From: Enterobacter sp. 638
Lineage (GTDB): Bacteria; Pseudomonadota; Gammaproteobacteria; Enterobacterales; Enterobacteriaceae
Direction of reading: 5' to 3'
Assembly: GCF_000016325.1 (NCBI RefSeq)
Contig: NC_009436.1
Coordinates: 1,240,001-1,304,000, forward strand
DNA length: 64,000 nucleotides
Below the pieces are notes generated by a model. That model saw only the letters and a list, made by a program, of their open reading frames with translations. It had not been told where the DNA came from and made no database searches. Within the stretch, counting starts at the first letter, position 1. The number at the start of each line of letters is the position of its first letter. This document shows positions 1 to 9,945 of this stretch, in pieces. The position numbers were made by a program, and so were the translations under genes.

Positions 1-353
1 ACGAGCAGGGTTACATCACCGTACAGGGGCGCGAAAAAGATCAGATCAACCGTGGCGGCGAGAAGATCGCGGCGGAAGAGATCGAGAATTTACTGCTGCG
101 TCACGAATCGGTGATCCACGCGGCGCTGGTCAGCATGGAAGACAGCCTGCTGGGCGAAAAAAGCTGCGCGTATCTGGTGGTGAAAAAGCCCCTGCGCGCG
201 GTGGATGTGCGTCGATTCCTGCGCGAGCAGGGGATTGCAGAATTCAAACTGCCGGACAGGGTCGAGTGCGTGGACGCGCTGCCGCTGACGCCGGTCGGGA
301 AAGTAGACAAGAAACAATTGCGCTTGTGGCTCGCTGAACGCGCCCAGGGCTGA
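1..353 (+). CDS. entE: Enterobactin synthase component E, 3' end only
   Basis: C-terminal fragment (about 116 codons, reading frame from base 3) of the 2,3-dihydroxybenzoate-AMP ligase that activates DHB and loads it onto EntB in enterobactin synthesis. The C-terminal subdomain of the adenylate-forming family is visible: a [18 protein letters not shown] stretch near the window edge and the catalytic-lysine motif [14 protein letters not shown] near the end. The gene is cut by the window start, so the N-terminal domain cannot be judged. It ends 10 bases before entB, as expected for the entCEBAH operon. Control by iron through Fur is known for this operon, but the promoter lies outside the window. 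Confidence 0.97.
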   Translation, partial: EQGYITVQGREKDQINRGGEKIAAEEIENLLLRHESVIHAALVSMEDSLLGEKSCAYLVVKKPLRAVDVRRFLREQGIAEFKLPDRVECVDALPLTPVGKVDKKQLRLWLAERAQG

Positions 354-363
354 GGAACAGATT

Positions 364-1217
364 ATGGCGATTCCAAAATTAACCGGTTACGCGCTACCGA
401 CGGCGGCTGAGCTGCCGAACAACAAAGTGAGCTGGGCGTTCGAGCCTGATCGCGCTGCGCTGCTGATCCACGACATGCAGGAATATTTCCTCAACTTCTG
501 GGGCGAAAACTGCCCGATGATGGAGCAAATGGTCGCGAACATCGCGCAACTTCGCGATTACTGCAAAAAGCACAATATTCCGGTCTATTACACCGCGCAG
601 CCAAAAGAGCAGAGCCACGAAGACCGCGCGTTGCTGAACGACATGTGGGGACCGGGGCTGACCCGCTCACCGGAGCAGCAGCGTATCGTATCGGAACTGA
701 CGCCAGATGAAGCTGACACCGTGCTGGTGAAATGGCGCTACAGCGCGTTCCACCGCTCGCCGCTGGAGCAGATGCTGAAAGAGACCGGTCGCAATCAGCT
801 GCTGATCACCGGCGTTTACGCGCACATCGGCTGTATGACTACCGCCACCGACGCTTTTATGCGCGATATCAAACCGTTCTTTATCGCCGACGCGCTGGCC
901 GATTTCAGCCGTGAAGAGCATCTGATGTCGTTGAACTACGTGGCGGGTCGCACCGGACGCGTGGTGATGACCGACGAGCTGCTGCCATCCGTACCCGCCA
1001 GCAAAGCGGCGCTACGCGCTGTGATTCTGCCGCTGCTGGACGAATCCGACGAGCCGATGGACGACGAAAACCTGATTGATTACGGTCTCGATTCCGTGCG
1101 CATGATGGCGCTGGCCGCCCGCTGGCGCAAAGTTCACGGCGATATCGACTTCGTGATGCTGGCGAAAAACCCGACCCTCGATGCCTGGTGGGCGCTGCTG
1201 TCCCGCGAGGTGAAGTA

Positions 1218-1218
<1 letters not shown>
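364..1218 (+). CDS. entB: Isochorismatase / aryl carrier protein EntB
   Basis: Bifunctional enzyme of 284 residues, close to the family length of 285. The N-terminal isochorismatase domain (about residues 30-205, with LLIHDMQEYF near the start) makes 2,3-dihydro-2,3-dihydroxybenzoate and pyruvate. The C-terminal aryl carrier domain carries the phosphopantetheine site in the motif YGLDSVRMM, with Ser about residue 244. It receives DHB from EntE and hands it to EntF. The start is an ATG 10 bases after the entE stop. The stop overlaps the entA start by one base (TAATG), which suggests translational coupling. Confidence 0.98.
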
Positions 1219-2386
<1,168 letters not shown>

Positions 2387-2396
2387 TGGGTGCGGT

Positions 2397-2920
2397 TTGA
2401 TGCCCTCACCCTAACCCTCTCCCACGGGGAGAGGGAATTGCTCGTGCGGTTTTTTGCTCCTCGCTAACACTTCCAATGCGTTCCGCTTTTCTTCCTCTCC
2501 CTTGGGGAGAGGGAATCGCTTGTGCGGTTTTCGCTCCTCGCTAACATTCCTAATGCGTTCCGCTTTTCTCCCTCCCCCTTGGGGAGAGGGAATCGCTCGT
2601 GCGGTTTTCGCTCCTCGCTAACATTCCTAATGCGTTCCGCTTTTCTCCCTCTCCCTTGGGGAGAGGGAATCGCTCGTGCGGTTTTCGCTCCTTGCTAACA
2701 CTCCCAATGAGTTCCGCTATTCTCCCTCTCCCTTGGGGAGAGTGAATCGTTTTTGCGGTTTTCGCTCCTCGCTAACATTCCTAATGCGTTCCGCTTTTCT
2801 CCCTCACCCTTGAGGAGAGGGAATCGCTCGTGCGGTTTTTTGCTCCTCGCTAACGCTCCCAATGCGCTCTGCTTTTCTCCCTCTCCCTTGGGGAGAGGGC
2901 TGGGGTGAGGGGCAAACATC
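2397..2920. repeat. Tandem REP array, seven units of 77-78 bp
   Basis: Seven copies of a palindrome of the form CTCTCCCTTGGGGAGAGGG. Their GGGGAGAGGG arms start at 2426, 2504, 2581, 2658, 2735, 2812 and 2890, so the spacing is 77 or 78 bp throughout. The linker between palindromes is also conserved (TGCGGTTTTCGCTCCTCGCTAAC followed by CAATGCGTTCCGCTTTTC-like text, about 50 bp), so this is a true tandem duplication of a whole unit. Copies 5 and 6 have single changes in the palindrome. The array fills most of the 704-bp gap between entH and cstA. It may stabilise the 3' end of ent mRNA or bind gyrase/IHF, as known for REP/BIME elements; that role is inferred. Confidence 0.93.
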
Positions 2921-3034
2921 AACTCAGTGCTATTTTCCATCCCGGCACGCGCTAAAGTGATCCGCTTAACACAGTGAAGTAAATATCTGGTTTGACCACG
3001 CATTATTGCGTTTCAAAGTTGTTAAATTTCAAGC

Positions 3035-3050
3035 CGTGATCTAGAAACAA
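3035..3050 (+). promoter_or_regulatory. Possible CRP site upstream of cstA
   Basis: CGTGA-TCTAGA-AACAA: a good left CRP half-site and the exact central TCTAGA, but a poor right half. It ends 40 bases before the cstA start. cstA of E. coli is known to be activated by cAMP-CRP and repressed by CsrA, so a site is expected in this gap. The match alone is weak. Confidence 0.35.
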
Positions 3051-3090
3051 AATGTAACATCTCACTGTTTCTCGCTAACGGACAACAACT

Positions 3091-5196
3091 ATGAACAACT
3101 CAGGGAAATACCTCATCTGGGCAATGCTCTCCGTTGTAGGCGCATTTGCTCTGGGCTACATCGCCCTCAATCGTGGTGAACAGATCAATGCGCTATGGAT
3201 AGTCGTGGCTTCCGTCTGCATTTATCTGATCGCGTATCGTTTCTACGGACGTTTTATCGCCGACAAAGTGCTGGTGGTAGACGGTACGCGCATGACGCCA
3301 GCTGTTCGGCATAACGACGGCCTGGATTATGTTCCAACGGATAAAAAAGTGCTGTTTGGTCACCACTTTGCGGCGATTGCCGGGGCGGGTCCGTTAGTCG
3401 GGCCGGTACTGGCCGCGCAGATGGGGTACTTGCCGGGCATGATTTGGATCCTGGCGGGTGTCGTGCTGGCGGGCGCTGTGCAGGACTTCATGGTGCTGTT
3501 CGTCTCGACTCGTCGCGACGGGCGCTCACTCGGTGAGCTGGTGAAAGAGGAGATGGGCGCAACGGCCGGGGTTATCGCGCTGATCGCCACCTTTATGATC
3601 ATGGTGATCATCCTGGCAGTGCTGGCGATGATCGTGGTGAAAGCCCTGACCCACAGCCCTTGGGGAACCTATACCGTGGCATTCACCATTCCGCTGGCGC
3701 TGTTCATGGGGATCTACATTCGCTACATCCGTCCGGGGCGCATTGGTGAAGTCTCAATCATTGGCCTGTTCTTCCTGGTGTTCGCGATTATTTCTGGCGG
3801 CTGGGTGGCGGAAAGCCCAACCTGGGCGCCGTATTTTGACTTTACCGGCGTACAGCTGACCTGGATGCTGGTGGGTTACGGGTTTGTGGCTGCGGTTCTG
3901 CCGGTCTGGCTGCTGCTGGCCCCACGCGATTATCTCTCTACCTTCCTCAAAATCGGCACCATTGTTGGTCTGGCGATTGGCATTCTGATCATGCGCCCAA
4001 CGCTGACCATGCCTGCGCTGACCAAATTTATTGACGGCACCGGCCCGGTCTGGACCGGTAACATGTTCCCGTTCTTGTTTATCACCATCGCCTGTGGCGC
4101 GGTATCGGGCTTCCATGCGCTGATTGCATCTGGCACGACGCCGAAAATGCTGGCGAACGAGAATCAGGCTTGCCTGATTGGTTACGGCGGCATGTTGATG
4201 GAATCCTTCGTCGCCATCATGGCGCTGGTTTCTGCCTGCATTATCGATCCGGGCGTGTATTTTGCGATGAACAGCCCAATGGCGGTTCTGGCACCTGCTG
4301 GCACGGTTGACGTGGTCGCTTCTGCGGCGCAGGTTGTGAGCGGCTGGGGCTTTGCCATTACACCGGAAACGCTAACGCACATAGCCAATGAGGTGGGGGA
4401 GCAGTCGATTATCTCCCGTGCAGGGGGCGCACCGACGCTGGCGGTGGGGATGGCGTACATCCTCCATGGTGCGCTCGGCGGGCTGATGGATGTGTCGTTC
4501 TGGTATCACTTTGCGATCCTCTTCGAAGCGCTGTTTATCCTGACGGCGGTCGACGCCGGTACACGTGCGGCGCGCTTTATGCTGCAGGATCTGCTGGGGG
4601 TGATCTCACCGGGGCTGAAACGCACCGATTCATTACCGGCGAACCTGCTGGCAACGGCACTGTGCGTCCTGGCCTGGGGCTACTTCCTGCATCAGGGCGT
4701 GGTCGATCCGCTAGGCGGCATCAATACCCTGTGGCCGCTGTTCGGTATCGCCAACCAGATGCTGGCAGGCATGGCGCTGATGCTCTGCGCGGTCGTACTG
4801 TTCAAAATGAAGCGTCAGCGTTACGCATGGGTAGCGCTGTTGCCAACTTCGTGGCTGCTGATTTGTACGCTGACGGCAGGCTGGCAAAAAGCCTTTAGCC
4901 CGGACAACAAAGTCGGGTTCCTGGCGATTGCTAACAAGTTCCAGGCGATGATCGACAGCGGTAAAATCCCTGCGCAATATACTGAGTCTCAGCTTTCACA
5001 GCTGGTGTTCAATAACCGTCTGGATGCCGGACTCACCATCTTCTTTATGGTGGTGGTTGTGGTGCTGGCGTTGTACTCTCTGAAGACCGCGCTGGCGGCA
5101 CTCAAAGAAGACAAACCGACAGCGAAAGAGACGCCATACGAGCCAATGCCAGAAAACCTGGATGACATTGTGACTCAGGCGAAAGGGGCGCATTAA
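3091..5196 (+). CDS. cstA: Carbon-starvation transporter CstA
   Basis: Polytopic inner-membrane protein of 701 residues, the same length as E. coli CstA. It imports peptides and pyruvate during carbon starvation. Many hydrophobic segments run from residue 8 to about 560, followed by a soluble loop and one more segment near 650. The conserved GHHFAAIAGAGPLVGPVLAA region is at about residues 90-110. The C-terminal tail is hydrophilic (KEDKPTAKETPYEP). A GGA-containing ribosome-binding region (ACGGACAACAACT) precedes the ATG and would also suit CsrA, which is known to repress this gene. ybdD follows after a REP pair, as in other enterobacteria. Confidence 0.97.
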   Translation: MNNSGKYLIWAMLSVVGAFALGYIALNRGEQINALWIVVASVCIYLIAYRFYGRFIADKVLVVDGTRMTPAVRHNDGLDYVPTDKKVLFGHHFAAIAGAGPLVGPVLAAQMGYLPGMIWILAGVVLAGAVQDFMVLFVSTRRDGRSLGELVKEEMGATAGVIALIATFMIMVIILAVLAMIVVKALTHSPWGTYTVAFTIPLALFMGIYIRYIRPGRIGEVSIIGLFFLVFAIISGGWVAESPTWAPYFDFTGVQLTWMLVGYGFVAAVLPVWLLLAPRDYLSTFLKIGTIVGLAIGILIMRPTLTMPALTKFIDGTGPVWTGNMFPFLFITIACGAVSGFHALIASGTTPKMLANENQACLIGYGGMLMESFVAIMALVSACIIDPGVYFAMNSPMAVLAPAGTVDVVASAAQVVSGWGFAITPETLTHIANEVGEQSIISRAGGAPTLAVGMAYILHGALGGLMDVSFWYHFAILFEALFILTAVDAGTRAARFMLQDLLGVISPGLKRTDSLPANLLATALCVLAWGYFLHQGVVDPLGGINTLWPLFGIANQMLAGMALMLCAVVLFKMKRQRYAWVALLPTSWLLICTLTAGWQKAFSPDNKVGFLAIANKFQAMIDSGKIPAQYTESQLSQLVFNNRLDAGLTIFFMVVVVVLALYSLKTALAALKEDKPTAKETPYEPMPENLDDIVTQAKGAH

Positions 5197-5202
5197 CTAA
5201 TC

Positions 5203-5275
5203 CCCTTCTAACCCTCTCCCCTGCGGGGAGAGGGAACATACATAACCCTCGCTCTCATGAGAGAGGGATTGAAAG
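5203..5275. repeat. REP-like palindrome pair between cstA and ybdD
   Basis: Two imperfect palindromes in tandem: ACCCTCTCCCCTGCGGGGAGAGGG and the variant CCCTCGCTCTCATGAGAGAGGG. They belong to the same CCCTCTCCC/GGGAGAGGG family as the array upstream of cstA and lie in the 90-bp gap between cstA and ybdD. Confidence 0.8.
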
Positions 5276-5286
5276 AGAGAAACATC

Positions 5287-5484
5287 ATGTTCGACACGTT
5301 ATCCAAAGCAGGGAAATACTTAGGCCAGGCAGCAAAAATGATGATTGGCGTGCCGGACTACGACAACTACGTCGAGCACATGCGCGTCACCCATCCCGAT
5401 CAGTCGCCGATGACCTATGAAGAATTTTTCCGCGATCGTCAGGACGCTCGCTACGGTGCCAAAGGCGGCGTGAAGTGCTGTTAG
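5287..5484 (+). CDS. ybdD: YbdD/YjiX family small protein
   Basis: Protein of 65 residues found directly after CstA-type transporters across enterobacteria. It is needed for, or linked to, pyruvate uptake in starvation; the exact role is unsettled. The conserved core [17 protein letters not shown] lies at about residues 21-37 and the protein ends in GVKCC. I chose the ATG at 5287 because it gives the family N-terminus [13 protein letters not shown]; an upstream in-frame start would add ten unrelated residues from the REP region. Its TAG overlaps by two bases the stop of the antitoxin gene on the other strand. Confidence 0.93.
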   Translation: MFDTLSKAGKYLGQAAKMMIGVPDYDNYVEHMRVTHPDQSPMTYEEFFRDRQDARYGAKGGVKCC

Positions 5485-5885
5485 CCTTCTTTAGGCAGAT
5501 AGAGACTGATTTGTTCCTGCGTGCAGCCGTAAATAGCAGCCAGCTTTTCACGCGTGCGTTTCTGCGGGCGGGAGTCTACCGCTTCAAGTTGCGAGACGGC
5601 AGACTGGCTGATGCCGAGTTTGTCGGCCACTTCCTGCTGAGATAATCCGCGCAGAATTCGCCATGCGGCCTGCAGGCTGACTTGCTGATACGTCATGAGG
5701 CTGCAAACGTCAGCAGGTAATCCAACGTCATCGTAGATATCCTTTTCGTCATCAACGCTTTCCCAGTTTTCCTCATTTTCATCATCATATTCAGCCGTTT
5801 GCAGGACCATACGAAGATAGTCATCATAAGGAATGACTGCGTACTGTGGTTTTCCATCAGCATCAGCGATCAGTTGTACATCCAT
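5481..5885 (-). CDS. XRE-family antitoxin of a type II toxin-antitoxin pair
   Basis: Predicted 134-residue DNA-binding antitoxin. The N-terminal part is acidic ([20 protein letters not shown], about residues 43-62) and probably wraps the toxin. The C-terminal helix-turn-helix reads [20 protein letters not shown] (about 90-109). I chose the ATG giving [12 protein letters not shown]; a longer in-frame start would add 23 residues that lie inside the toxin gene. It overlaps the 3' end of the toxin by about 23 bases, so the pair is co-transcribed toxin first, as in HigBA-like modules. Such antitoxins usually repress their own operon. The stop codon is interlocked with that of ybdD on the opposite strand. 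Confidence 0.85.
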   Translation of the reverse strand: MDVQLIADADGKPQYAVIPYDDYLRMVLQTAEYDDENEENWESVDDEKDIYDDVGLPADVCSLMTYQQVSLQAAWRILRGLSQQEVADKLGISQSAVSQLEAVDSRPQKRTREKLAAIYGCTQEQISLYLPKEG

Positions 5886-6162
5886 AGGGAACACTTTCCT
5901 CGTGAAGATAGGTCGTTGAGCTTCTTCGCTTGACTGCCACGATGTAGCAAACATCTCGTGATTCGCCCTGAATCATGAAGATTACGCGGTATTCGCCTGC
6001 TCTAAGCCGATAGTAATTGCCGGGCAACGATAGCTTTTTAATATCCGGTCGAGGCGTATTTTTATCGGTTATCGAGTTTACTTTCTCCTCAATTCTCTTT
6101 TGAGCGCGCACCTCAATTTTGGCTAAATCTCTTTTTGCAGATCTTGACCAGATAATCTTCAT
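5863..6162 (-). CDS. RelE/ParE-superfamily toxin
   Basis: Basic protein of 99 residues with the RelE-fold pattern: N-terminal helices rich in Lys/Arg (KRDLAKIEVRAQKRIEEKV), then the beta-strand core KKLSLPGNYYRLRAGEYRVIF (about residues 46-66) with several Arg and Tyr typical of the RNA-cleaving face. The likely action is ribosome-dependent mRNA cleavage or gyrase inhibition; the two branches cannot be told apart by eye. The start at MKIIWSRSAKRDL fits the family; an ATG nine codons upstream is possible. The gene precedes and overlaps its antitoxin. The pair sits between ybdD and hcxA, which are close neighbours in E. coli, so it is an insertion in this lineage. Confidence 0.85.
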   Translation of the reverse strand: MKIIWSRSAKRDLAKIEVRAQKRIEEKVNSITDKNTPRPDIKKLSLPGNYYRLRAGEYRVIFMIQGESRDVCYIVAVKRRSSTTYLHEESVPYGCTTDR

Positions 6163-6305
6163 CCGTACCTCCACTGTACGCCCCTGCATTTTATAAGGAA
6201 ATAATAAGGTTATTAGTTAAATTCTGATTTTCTTATACAGGTACTGTAGAGCGGAGAGACTGCGGGAGAAAGAGGCAAAATGCAGCGCGTCGGGATGGCT
6301 CGCAA

Positions 6306-6360
6306 ACGCCTCTGCGAGTCGACAGAGGCGTGCAAAAAAGCGGATTTGCGATCGCAAATT
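6306..6360 (-). terminator. Terminator after the SDR gene, with a second hairpin
   Basis: Read on the minus strand, a perfect 16-bp palindrome ATTTGCGATCGCAAAT (6344-6359) is followed by CCGC and a run of six T, as expected of a factor-independent terminator for the SDR gene. A second hairpin, ACGCCTCTG/CAGAGGCGT (6306-6331), follows directly and may separate the toxin-antitoxin promoter from the upstream transcript. Confidence 0.7.
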
Positions 6361-6364
6361 TCCG

Positions 6365-7108
6365 TCAGGCGTTTAACCCGCCATCCACATCCAAGCCGGT
6401 ACCAGAAATCTGTCCCGCCTGAGGACTGGCGAGAAACGTGACTGCCGCCGCAATATCCTCCGGCGTGCCGTAATGGCCGGTGGCAATCAGCTGGCGCTGT
6501 GAGTCGGCCTGTTCGCCGTCCGCCGGATTCATATCGCTATCCGTAGGGCCAGGATGCACTAGATTGACAGTAATTCCCCGTGGTCCCAGGTCGCGCGCCA
6601 GACCACGCGTCAGGGAATTAAGCGCGGATTTGCTCATTGAATAAACGGAGATTCCCGGCTGAGCAACGCGATTGGCCAGACAGCTGCCAATATTGATGAT
6701 GCGCCCGCCTTCTTTAAGATGCGCAAGGGCGGCCTGAATGGCGATCACGACGCCGCGAATATTGACGTTGATCACCGCATCGATATCCTCCAGGGACATG
6801 GATTCCAGTGGACCGCCGCGCGCGATGCCAGCATTGTTGACCAGAATATCCAGCCCGCCGAGCGTCTGCACCGTCTTATTAACCGCATGCTGAATCGCCT
6901 GAGCGCTCGCGCTGTCTGCCTGAATGGCTTCGCTGCGCCGCCCAAGCGCGGCGATTTCATCGGCGACAGCCTGGGCTTTATCGGCGGATTTTTCATAGGT
7001 GATGACCACATCGGCCCCTGCGCGTGCCAGCGACAACGCAATGGCACGCCCCAGCCCACGGCTGGCTCCGGTGACCAGCGCCTTTTTACCTGTTAAATCG
7101 ATCTGCAT
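6365..7108 (-). CDS. SDR-family NAD(P)-dependent oxidoreductase
   Basis: Classical short-chain dehydrogenase of 247 residues. Cofactor motif TGASRGLG at residues 13-20, NNAG at 91-94, catalytic Ser142, Tyr156 and Lys160 (YSMSK), and the HPGPTDSDMNP loop near 190. The overall pattern resembles 3-oxoacyl-ACP reductase-like and BdcA-like SDRs, but the substrate cannot be told. It is a single gene with its own apparent terminator, between the toxin-antitoxin module and hcxA and on the same strand as both. I recall no counterpart at this place in E. coli, so it belongs to the variable part of the window. Confidence 0.88.
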   Translation of the reverse strand: MQIDLTGKKALVTGASRGLGRAIALSLARAGADVVITYEKSADKAQAVADEIAALGRRSEAIQADSASAQAIQHAVNKTVQTLGGLDILVNNAGIARGGPLESMSLEDIDAVINVNIRGVVIAIQAALAHLKEGGRIINIGSCLANRVAQPGISVYSMSKSALNSLTRGLARDLGPRGITVNLVHPGPTDSDMNPADGEQADSQRQLIATGHYGTPEDIAAAVTFLASPQAGQISGTGLDVDGGLNA

Positions 7109-7194
7109 GATGACCTCTGACGAGAGTGGTGAGATTCATCATTAGGTATAGAGGGAGTTTTTCCCCCGTCAATGCGCTGAACGGGGGAGGGCAA

Positions 7195-8283
7195 TTATTG
7201 GCGGAAGGATTCCACTTTCTCAAATGCGGCGCGTAAAACTTCAGGCGATAGCGCAACCGGCAGATAATGAATGGATTCGACTGGGCGCAGCGTATGGGTG
7301 ATCACTTTATCCAGCTCCGCACGGTTGTTGATGTCCACGTCCAGTTCGCGCAGGGTGGTCGGCAGATTGAAACGCTCATACGCGGCGATCAGTTGCGCCA
7401 GAACGTCGTCCTGACCGAGCAGGGCGCTTTGCACCAGAATGCCGTAAGCGACTTTGGTGCCGTGCAGGAACTTGTCGGTTTGCGGTAACACGGTCAAACC
7501 GTTATGTACGGCATGCGCCGCCGCCACGCGGGTATAGCGTTCGCCCAGCCCGCCGACCATACCGCCGCCCGCGATAATGGCATCTACCACATCGCGAAAC
7601 GCCTGCGTCTGCTCCCCGCGCGCCTGATCCGCCAGCGCCTGTTCGCTGCTTTCCAGCAGCACATCACGGATCGCCAACGCACCGTTTATGCCGAGGCGAA
7701 CGGTCAGCGATAACGCTTCCGGCTTCGGCGCTAAAACCACCGCTTCGTACCATTTCGCCAGCGTATCGCCGATGCCCGCCAGCAGGTATTCCTCCGGGGC
7801 GTTCAGAATAATTTGCGGCTCAACCAGCACCAGGAAATTGGCGTCATCGAAGATCTCAAACTGCAACGCCTGACCGGCGTCGTTATACCAGACGGAAAGC
7901 GGTGTCCAGGCGGCACAGGTGGCGGCAATGGTTGGAATACCGACGAACGGCACGTTTAGACGACGCGCCACGGCTTTGACCGTGTCCATGACCGCGCCGC
8001 CGCCTACGCCAATCACCACGCTGGCGTCACTGCCGGATTCATTCACCAGATGGGTGACATCGCGTTCGCTGCAGTGGCCCTTGAACAGCAGATGTTTTGC
8101 GCCATCGGCGTTAAAGCTTTCTGGCAAGAAAGGGCGTGCCCCTTCAATTGCGCGTTCGCCGTAAATCCACACCGCACGGGAAAGTTGTTCAGGCGTGAAG
8201 AAATCGTTCAGGCGCGCAAGGCTGCCGCTGTGAGAAAAGTAGTTGGCCGGGCCGGGTACGACACGAATATCGGTATTGCTCAT
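7195..8283 (-). CDS. hcxA: Hydroxycarboxylate dehydrogenase A (iron-type alcohol dehydrogenase family)
   Basis: Protein of 362 residues matching E. coli YbdH/HcxA in length and sequence. It is a glycerol-dehydrogenase-like enzyme that reduces 2-oxo acids such as 2-oxobutanoate to 2-hydroxy acids with NADPH. The nucleotide-binding segment VIGVGGGAVMDTVKAVA is at about residues 91-107. Metal-binding regions GIGDTLAKWYEA (about 170) and AAAHAVHNGL and FLHGTKVAYG (about 254-280) are intact. It diverges from the ABC importer operon across a 160-bp gap with MetJ-like boxes. In E. coli its divergent neighbour is ybdL, the transaminase that forms methionine from its oxo acid, so a role in sulfur amino-acid or oxo-acid balance is plausible. 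Confidence 0.93.
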   Translation of the reverse strand: MSNTDIRVVPGPANYFSHSGSLARLNDFFTPEQLSRAVWIYGERAIEGARPFLPESFNADGAKHLLFKGHCSERDVTHLVNESGSDASVVIGVGGGAVMDTVKAVARRLNVPFVGIPTIAATCAAWTPLSVWYNDAGQALQFEIFDDANFLVLVEPQIILNAPEEYLLAGIGDTLAKWYEAVVLAPKPEALSLTVRLGINGALAIRDVLLESSEQALADQARGEQTQAFRDVVDAIIAGGGMVGGLGERYTRVAAAHAVHNGLTVLPQTDKFLHGTKVAYGILVQSALLGQDDVLAQLIAAYERFNLPTTLRELDVDINNRAELDKVITHTLRPVESIHYLPVALSPEVLRAAFEKVESFRQ

Positions 8284-8318
8284 TTTGGGTGTCCTTTTTG
8301 CGAAGCGCTAACCTGATG

Positions 8319-8342
8319 TTATGTCTGGACATCCGGATGGCT
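8319..8342. promoter_or_regulatory. Three tandem MetJ-like boxes between hcxA and the ABC operon
   Basis: TTATGTCT-GGACATCC-GGATGGCT: three adjacent 8-mers, each matching the MetJ consensus AGACGTCT at 5 of 8 positions. MetJ binds cooperatively to tandem weak boxes, so this arrangement is plausible though weaker than the sites at mtnK/mtnA and mtnB/ybdL. It lies in the divergent gap and could control both sides. Confidence 0.5.
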
Positions 8343-8442
8343 AATAATATTTAGCTTTATCTTATGCCTTTTCTATCATTGCCAGTCAACCCGACCTGTG
8401 AAAAATTCCATAAATCAAAATATTAATGAAGGATTTACGCGG

Positions 8443-9945
8443 ATGGTATCCAGTCGCCTTGAGATGCGCGGTATCAGCCTGGCCTTTTCCGGGTTTCAGG
8501 CGCTGTCGCGTGTGGATTTCACGCTGACGTGCGGATCCGTGCACGCGCTAACGGGCGCAAACGGCGCAGGGAAATCAACGCTGATGGCGGTGCTGTGTGG
8601 CACTCACGATCACTACGAGGGTGAAATCAGTATTAACAATCAGCCGGTAGCGATCCGCGAACCGCTCGACGCCAAACGGCTGGGCATTCATCTGGTGCAG
8701 CAGGAAGTCGACGTGGCGCTGATCCCCGGATTGAGCATCGCTGAAAATATCATGCTCGACAACCTGGCACACCCGGGGCATCGCTATCGCTGGAGCGCCA
8801 TTCGCGAGCAGGCAAAGCTGGCGCTGGCGCAGCTCGACGTGTCCCTGAACGTGCGTCGCTCGATAGACAGCTGCTCGCTGGCGGAAAAACAGCAAATTTT
8901 GCTGGCGCGTGCGCTGTCGCATCACTGCCGTTTTCTGATCCTCGATGAGCCGACCGCGCCGCTTGATGCTCACGAAAGCGAACGCCTGTTTGCGGTGGTC
9001 AAACGCCTGCAACAGCAGGGCATCGGCGTGGTGTTTATCTCCCACCGCATCCACGAACTGAAAGCGATTTGCGACACTTTAACGGTGCTGCGTGACGGCA
9101 AATTAATTGAATCCGGCCCGATGGCGAATTTGAGCGGCGAAGCGATCGTCGAAAAAATGCTCGGTCACGAGCTGAGCGATATCTACCCGCCCGCGCGGCC
9201 AAAATACAGCGACGAAACGCTGCTACGTGTAGAAGGGCTGCACGACGACGCGCTGCTGAAAGATATCTCTCTGCATCTGCGCAAAGGCGAAATTCTCGGC
9301 ATCGCCGGGCTGGCGGGTGCGGGAAAAACCGAGTTGTGCAAGGCGCTGTTTGGCGCGAGCAAAAGCCGCGTCGAGCGCGGTGAACTGCATCAACAACCCT
9401 GGAAGCCGCGTGACCCGGCGGATTCCGTGCTTCGCGGACTGGCGCTGGTCCCGGAGGAGCGGCGCAAAGAGGGCATTTTTATCGACGAGCCGGTGAGCAT
9501 GAATTTGTCAGTGAGCGCTGATAACAGCTTTTCGCGCTGGAGCCTGTTCGGTCATCGTCAGGCGTGGCGCTGGGCTGAGGAAGTCATTGCCCGCGTCGGC
9601 GTGCGTGCGCGTGGTCCTGGGCAGGTGTTGCGCCGTCTTTCCGGCGGCAACCAGCAAAAAGTGGCGATCGGCAAATGGCTGCGCAATGAAGCCAGCGTGC
9701 TGATTTTTGACGAGCCCACCAAAGGCGTGGACGTCAAAGCCAAAACCGACCTGTTCCAGCTTATTGATGGCCTGGCGCGCGAAGGCAAAGGGGTGATTTA
9801 CGCCTCGGGTGAGTTCGCCGAACTGGTCGGATTGTGCGACCGCATCTGCGTGCTGTGGGACGGACGTATCGTGGCGGAAATCGCCGGTGCCGAGGCCCGC
9901 GAAGAGACATTACTTTATTATTCAACCGGAGGTACGGCGTCGTGA
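8443..9945 (+). CDS. Sugar-type ABC importer, ATP-binding protein (candidate methylthioribose importer)
   Basis: Tandem ATPase of 500 residues in the RbsA/XylG/MglA class, energising import of a sugar-like compound. The first cassette has Walker A TGANGAGKST (about residue 40) and Walker B FLILDEPTAPLD, but a poor signature (CSLAEKQQI). The second has Walker A-like GLAGAGKTE (about 300), signature LSGGNQQK and Walker B LIFDEPTKGVD. I chose the ATG at 8443 because AAGGA lies nine bases upstream; a GTG at 8398 is in frame but has no better site. Its TGA overlaps the permease GTG (GTGA). The genes that follow all serve methylthioribose recycling, which suggests the substrate. Confidence 0.9.
   Translation: MVSSRLEMRGISLAFSGFQALSRVDFTLTCGSVHALTGANGAGKSTLMAVLCGTHDHYEGEISINNQPVAIREPLDAKRLGIHLVQQEVDVALIPGLSIAENIMLDNLAHPGHRYRWSAIREQAKLALAQLDVSLNVRRSIDSCSLAEKQQILLARALSHHCRFLILDEPTAPLDAHESERLFAVVKRLQQQGIGVVFISHRIHELKAICDTLTVLRDGKLIESGPMANLSGEAIVEKMLGHELSDIYPPARPKYSDETLLRVEGLHDDALLKDISLHLRKGEILGIAGLAGAGKTELCKALFGASKSRVERGELHQQPWKPRDPADSVLRGLALVPEERRKEGIFIDEPVSMNLSVSADNSFSRWSLFGHRQAWRWAEEVIARVGVRARGPGQVLRRLSGGNQQKVAIGKWLRNEASVLIFDEPTKGVDVKAKTDLFQLIDGLAREGKGVIYASGEFAELVGLCDRICVLWDGRIVAEIAGAEAREETLLYYSTGGTAS

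Noticed and set aside
2397..2920. CRISPR-like pattern of regular repeats near 2400 and near 53316
   Set aside because: The linkers between the palindromes are themselves conserved, so there are no unique spacers, and no cas gene is present. These are tandem REP units.
9834..9941. Permease start 36 codons upstream of the chosen GTG
   Set aside because: The extra codons lie inside the ATPase gene in another frame and give a highly basic non-family N-terminus. The GTGA overlap with GGAGG upstream fits far better.
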